Of a stretch of 64,000 bases of DNA, positions 60,445 through 64,000 are shown piece after piece. The stretch's first letter is position 1, and each line of letters starts with the position of its first letter. The notes below the pieces were generated by a model that was not told the DNA's origin, did no database searches, and worked only from the letters and a program-made list of their open reading frames with translations. A program made the position numbers and the translations under genes. This DNA is from a bacterium M00.F.Ca.ET.205.01.1.1 (GTDB taxonomy: Bacteria > Pseudomonadota > Alphaproteobacteria > Rhizobiales > Rhizobiaceae), in NCBI GenBank assembly GCA_004791255.1, contig SRUQ01000005.1, forward strand, positions 70,341 through 134,340. The letters are read 5' to 3'.

Positions 60445-63400
60445 CTATGCGAGCAGCAGACTGCTCAGGAAGTTGTCGTTGTGGAATTGCTCCACATGAA
60501 CACCAGTCAGTGTGATCTGATCCCCGCCGCCCAGGGACGCCACGACATTCGAGCCTTGGTTTGTCGCCACCTGCAGGAACTGGCTCGTGTTGTAGATGCC
60601 AAAGGCTCTGAGATCGAGGACGTCGCCGGTGCCGGCACCTGGCAGAAAATTCATGACGGTGTCTTGACCGCTACCATGGGCGAACACGAATAGATTGTGC
60701 TGGGTACCGGCAACCAGCGTGTCGTTGCCTGCTCCGCCGATCAGCGTATCGTTCCCACCCAGACCCCACAGGTAATCTGCGCCGGTCGTGCCGTTCAAAA
60801 CGTAGCCTCCGTCGACGATTGTCGGCGGGCGCCCGGCAGGTGTCGGGACAAAGTAGGAATCCGTCAGCACACTGGTTGCTGTTGTCCCGTTGAAGCTGCT
60901 CACCTTGTAGAACTCGATAAGCATGCCCTGGTCCGTGACCGTCACCAGATTGGCGCCGACGTTGGGAACGCTGCGGCCTGCACCGCCAAGGCCGGTGGTC
61001 GTGTAGGGAAGAAATGTGCCGTCGCCGTTGTCGTCCCGGTTCTCCCGGTAATAATTGTGCTGATGGCCGGCAAAGACAGCATCCACGCCCCATTGTTCGA
61101 AGGGCCACCGCATAGCGGAGGTGCCGCCACTCGGATTGTATGGCGTGTGATGGAAGTACGCCACGTTAAAGCTCGCGTCGGAATTCGCGAGAAGGTTTTG
61201 CATCCAGTGGCCTTGCACGGACGTTGAAGTGCGGCCGTCCGGCTCCTGCTTGTTGCTGTTGAGACCGAAGAAATGCACCGGCCCGATCTGGAAGTCGTAG
61301 TACCTCTCATTGTCGGGCAGGGTGAAGTAGTTCAGGTAGGCGGGGACCGTGCCTTCGTCGTATTCATGATTGCCTAGCAGGGGAAAGAAGCGGTTGATCG
61401 TGCTGCCGCTTCCGTAGGCGCCCTGATAGTTGCCTATGTAGTCATGATATTGCTGCCCGACGGCGGGATCGAAGGTCTGCGGCGCATAGGCGTTGTCGCC
61501 TATCGTTAGGATGAAATCGACGTTCCAGGCATGGATCATCGCCGACACCGCCTTCTCGCCGGAGAGATCGGTGTCGCCGTAGTCACCAAAGACCGCGTAC
61601 CGGTACAAGACCTGCGGCGGCGTCGTCGGGACGACGCTGACCGTATAGTCCTGCGCGGCGGTGCTCCCGTCGGACGAGGTTGCGGTGACGTGGAGGTTGA
61701 TCGACTGCTCGGTCTGGGCATTGAGCGTTCCCGTGCCAGAGCGCGTGATGACGCCGGTGCTGGAATTGATGGCGAAGCGCGAGTCGTTGAGGCTGTAGGT
61801 GACCGTATCGGTGACGTCCGGATCCTTGGCCGAGGCTGTGATGTGGACCAAAGTGCCCGCGGGGGCACGGTCGGGGATCTGGTTGGCCGCAGGGTCGGCA
61901 TCCTGTGGATGCTTGAAGGCGACCGGGCCGGTCGTCGGCACATAGTACTCGACGTGCAGGAGCGGTGCGCCGGTGGCGCTGCCATCGAAGGAATTGGCCC
62001 TGCGCGCGCCGCTGCTGCCGCTGATGACGAATGCCATGTCATTGAGTTGCAAATAGCCTGGCTGGTTGATGATCTCCTGCACGATTGCCGAGAGGTTCGG
62101 GGTGCGTTCGGCAAGGGCGGCTTCATTGTTCACGGTCCAGTCGGGTGGCGTCCACGTCACCGAAGTAGTCGTCATCAGGCGCGAGGTGACATCGCTTTTC
62201 TCAGTCTCGAATGGGACGGCTTCGTCGCTTTCGCCTCGGATCAGGAGCGACACGGCGCCAGTGCTCGTATTCTGGGCCTGGAACTGGATGTAGGCACTGG
62301 TGATGACGGCGTCGTAGGGTATGTCGACGCCGGTGAAGCGCGTTCCGACCGTCTGGACTTTGGTGCCGTCAACCACCATGTCGAGATCGGTGCTGGTGAG
62401 GTCCATCCCGCCGCTGGGACCTTGCTCGACGTCGTCGGTGCTGGTTGCGATCCTTTTCTCGAAAATCGGCGCTGTGGTCACGCTGACCGCATAGTCTTGC
62501 GCGGCGGTGCTCCCATCGGACGAGATTGCGGTGACGTGGAGGTTGACCGACGGCTCGGTTGCCGCATTGAGCGTGCCGGTGCCTGAGCGCGTGACAACGC
62601 CGGTGCTGGAATTGATGGCGAAGCGCGAGTCGTTGACGCTGTAGGTGACCGTCGAGCCTGCATCGGGATCCCTGGCCGAGGCCGTGATGCCGATGGCCGT
62701 GCCGGCGGCGGCGTTCTGGGCAATCTGGTTGGCGGCAGTGTTGGCATCCGGCGGGGTGTTGAAGGCGACCGGCTCAGGGCTGTTGAGCACGGCGAGGGTG
62801 AAGGCCTGGTTGGCGGTGCTGCCGTCGGAGGAGGTTGCCGTCACCGTCAGGTTGATCGATGTCTGGGTCTCGAAATCGAGCGTGCCGGTGGCCGAGCGGG
62901 TGATGACGCCGCTGCTGGCGTTGATGGCGAAGCGCGTGTCGTTGAGGCTGTAAGCGACGGTCGAGCCGGCGTCGGGATCCGTGGCCGAAGCGGTGATGCC
63001 GATGGCCGTGCCCGCCGCGGCGAGCTCGGCGATCTGGTTGGCGGTGGTGTCGGCATCGGGCGGCGTGTTGAAGGCGACCGGACTGCCGGCCGGACCGGGC
63101 AGCAGATATTCGATATGCAGCAGTGGCGCGCTGGCCGGATTGTATTCGTAGGAATCGGCTGTGCGCGTGCCAGTGCCGCTGACCAGGAACGCCATGTGGT
63201 TGAGCGCCGCCCAGCCCGAGCGGTTGACGATCTCCTGCACGACCGCGGTGAGGTCCGGCGTGCGCTCGGCCAGGACATGCTCGCCCACCGTGGTCCACGG
63301 GGCAGGCGTCCAGGCCGTGGATGCGGTCGTCGTCGCGCGAGAGGACACGTTGAAGCTGGCCGACGTGAAGGCGCTCGCGTCGTTAGTATTCTCGCCTTTA

Positions 63401-64000
63401 ATCAGCAGCGACGTCGCGCCGGTCTTCACCTCATTGGCCTGGAACTGAATATAGGCGCTGGTGATGATGGCGCCCTGCGGGATGTTGATGCCGGTGAAGC
63501 GCATGCCGACCGTCTGGCGGGTGGAGCCGTCATAGCCCAGCTCCAGGTCGGTGACGTTGGTCGAAATCGCCCCGGAGCCCTTCTCCTCGACATCGTCGCC
63601 GGCGGTCGCCACCCTTGTCTCGATGATTACAGGCGTGGTGTTGCCCGTCCCGGAGACAGCAACGCTGAAGGCGTGGGTATCGATGCTGCTGTCGGACGAG
63701 GTGGCCGTGACCGTGAGCGCGACCGTCGGCTCCGAGGCCGCGTTAAGCGTGCCGGTGCCGGAGCGTGTGATGACGCCGGTGCTGGCATTGATGGCGAAGC
63801 GCGTGTCGTCGATCGTGTAGGCGATCGTCGATCCAGCATCGGGATCCTTGGCCGAGGCCGTGATACCGACCGCCGTACCGGCGGCGGCGTTCTGTGTAAT
63901 CTGGTTGGCGGCGGTGTCCGCATCCGGCGGGGTGTTGAACGCGACGGGCTCGGGGCTGTTGAGCACGGCGAGGGTGAAGGCCTGGTTGGCGGTGCTGCCG
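60445..64000 (-). CDS. Repeat-rich secreted metallophosphatase with RTX tail, truncated at the window edge
   Basis: The frame is open to the window end, so the N-terminus is missing; at least 1185 residues are visible. In reading order there are four cadherin-like modules (each with FNTPPDAD and AAGTAxGITASAxDPDAGST segments) and two beta-sandwich modules of about 170 residues (SAYIQFQA, AERTP). A calcineurin-like phosphatase domain follows, with FGDYGDTD, GDNAYAP, LLGNHEYDEG and AGHQHNYYRE (about 61610-61030). An RTX-type tail (GLGGNDTLIGGAGNDTL, about 60700-60760) closes the protein, suggesting type I secretion and calcium binding. No secretion ATPase is seen here. The repeats are nearly identical at DNA level, so copy number may vary. 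Confidence 0.85.
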   Translation of the reverse strand, partial: GSTANQAFTLAVLNSPEPVAFNTPPDADTAANQITQNAAAGTAVGITASAKDPDAGSTIAYTIDDTRFAINASTGVITRSGTGTLNAASEPTVALTVTATSSDSSIDTHAFSVAVSGTGNTTPVIIETRVATAGDDVEEKGSGAISTNVTDLELGYDGSTRQTVGMRFTGINIPQGAIITSAYIQFQANEVKTGATSLLIKGENTNDASAFTSASFNVSSRATTTASTAWTPAPWTTVGEHVLAERTPDLTAVVQEIVNRSGWAALNHMAFLVSGTGTRTADSYEYNPASAPLLHIEYLLPGPAGSPVAFNTPPDADTTANQIAELAAAGTAIGITASATDPDAGSTVAYSLNDTRFAINASSGVITRSATGTLDFETQTSINLTVTATSSDGSTANQAFTLAVLNSPEPVAFNTPPDANTAANQIAQNAAAGTAIGITASARDPDAGSTVTYSVNDSRFAINSSTGVVTRSGTGTLNAATEPSVNLHVTAISSDGSTAAQDYAVSVTTAPIFEKRIATSTDDVEQGPSGGMDLTSTDLDMVVDGTKVQTVGTRFTGVDIPYDAVITSAYIQFQAQNTSTGAVSLLIRGESDEAVPFETEKSDVTSRLMTTTSVTWTPPDWTVNNEAALAERTPNLSAIVQEIINQPGYLQLNDMAFVISGSSGARRANSFDGSATGAPLLHVEYYVPTTGPVAFKHPQDADPAANQIPDRAPAGTLVHITASAKDPDVTDTVTYSLNDSRFAINSSTGVITRSGTGTLNAQTEQSINLHVTATSSDGSTAAQDYTVSVVPTTPPQVLYRYAVFGDYGDTDLSGEKAVSAMIHAWNVDFILTIGDNAYAPQTFDPAVGQQYHDYIGNYQGAYGSGSTINRFFPLLGNHEYDEGTVPAYLNYFTLPDNERYYDFQIGPVHFFGLNSNKQEPDGRTSTSVQGHWMQNLLANSDASFNVAYFHHTPYNPSGGTSAMRWPFEQWGVDAVFAGHQHNYYRENRDDNGDGTFLPYTTTGLGGAGRSVPNVGANLVTVTDQGMLIEFYKVSSFNGTTATSVLTDSYFVPTPAGRPPTIVDGGYVLNGTTGADYLWGLGGNDTLIGGAGNDTLVAGTQHNLFVFAHGSGQDTVMNFLPGAGTGDVLDLRAFGIYNTSQFLQVATNQGSNVVASLGGGDQITLTGVHVEQFHNDNFLSSLLLA

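Noticed and set aside
61531..62586. 351-codon plus-strand frame opposite the phosphatase gene
   Set aside because: It is antisense to cadherin-like repeats, and its repeated DRIVLRGGAPxG pattern is only the mirror of those repeats.
1..64000. CRISPR arrays and tRNA or rRNA genes
   Set aside because: I saw no regularly spaced direct repeats of CRISPR size and no recognisable tRNA or rRNA sequence, but I could not run a covariance-model search.

Overview
The window looks like a chromosomal or plasmid accessory region of a Rhizobiales alphaproteobacterium, most likely Mesorhizobium-like. This rests on the high GC content, a rhizobial-order type III secretion (T3SS) operon (NolW-NolB-RhcJ-NolU-NolV-RhcN order), an ExoY-like sugar transferase, and intergenic repeats of a type common in rhizobia. 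It is gene-dense but modular, with distinct blocks separated by 300-1400 base gaps that carry repeats and one transposase remnant.

Layout. (1) 1-240 holds the start of a truncated RelA/SpoT-like gene. (2) 906-7953, minus strand, is a five-gene run: a class III cyclase/ATPase/TPR protein, a YcaO cyclodehydratase, a TfuA protein, a thermolysin-like HExxH peptidase and an unknown 230-residue protein. This looks like an uncharacterised thioamide or azoline peptide-modification locus. (3) 8185-11249 has an alpha/beta hydrolase, an MFS drug exporter and a divergent HxlR regulator, with three dyad operators between the last two. (4) 11853-38511 is a T3SS island. The left arm (minus) reads small helical protein, SctD, SctX-like, SctY-like, SctV, SctU. 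The right arm (plus) reads secretin N-domain, SctI, J, K, L, N, O, Q, R, S, T. Between the arms sit an RpiR regulator, a 3403-residue giant LysM/SH3/nuclease-like protein, a LysR regulator and a frameshifted L,D-transpeptidase. The same 20-base box lies upstream of both arms in the same orientation, and an exact 21-base direct repeat flanks the island. (5) 38629-40852 has a DUF1445 hydro-lyase-like protein, a periplasmic protein and a cytochrome c'. (6) 41544-48297 is a surface glycan block: acyltransferase, two GT2 glycosyltransferases, an ABC exporter and a convergent coiled-coil protein. (7) 50588-60239 is a second exopolysaccharide-type block: a LuxR regulator with a degenerate receiver, a Rossmann-like protein, an ExoY-like priming transferase, an O-antigen ligase-like polymerase, a P-loop protein, a Tat-exported beta-helix protein, a PqqD-HprK fusion, a nucleotidyltransferase and a small Tat-type peptide with a Gly/His-rich tail. 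(8) 60445-64000 is a truncated repeat-rich calcineurin-like phosphatase with an RTX tail.

How the parts may work together. The T3SS arms encode most of the export apparatus, ATPase complex, C-ring and inner-membrane ring. The secretin barrel, a needle-length regulator and a translocon are not recognised here, and SctU lacks its NPTH autocleavage motif, so the machine is either divergent or incomplete. The giant protein is the best local candidate for a substrate or structural accessory. The final plus-strand genes resemble a peptide-tailoring module (recognition domain plus kinase, nucleotidyltransferase, exported peptide) embedded in an exopolysaccharide locus. Two potentially undescribed systems therefore stand out: the TfuA/YcaO/peptidase operon and the PqqD-HprK/nucleotidyltransferase/Tat-peptide set. 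All functional statements come from motif reading and gene order; no database search was run.
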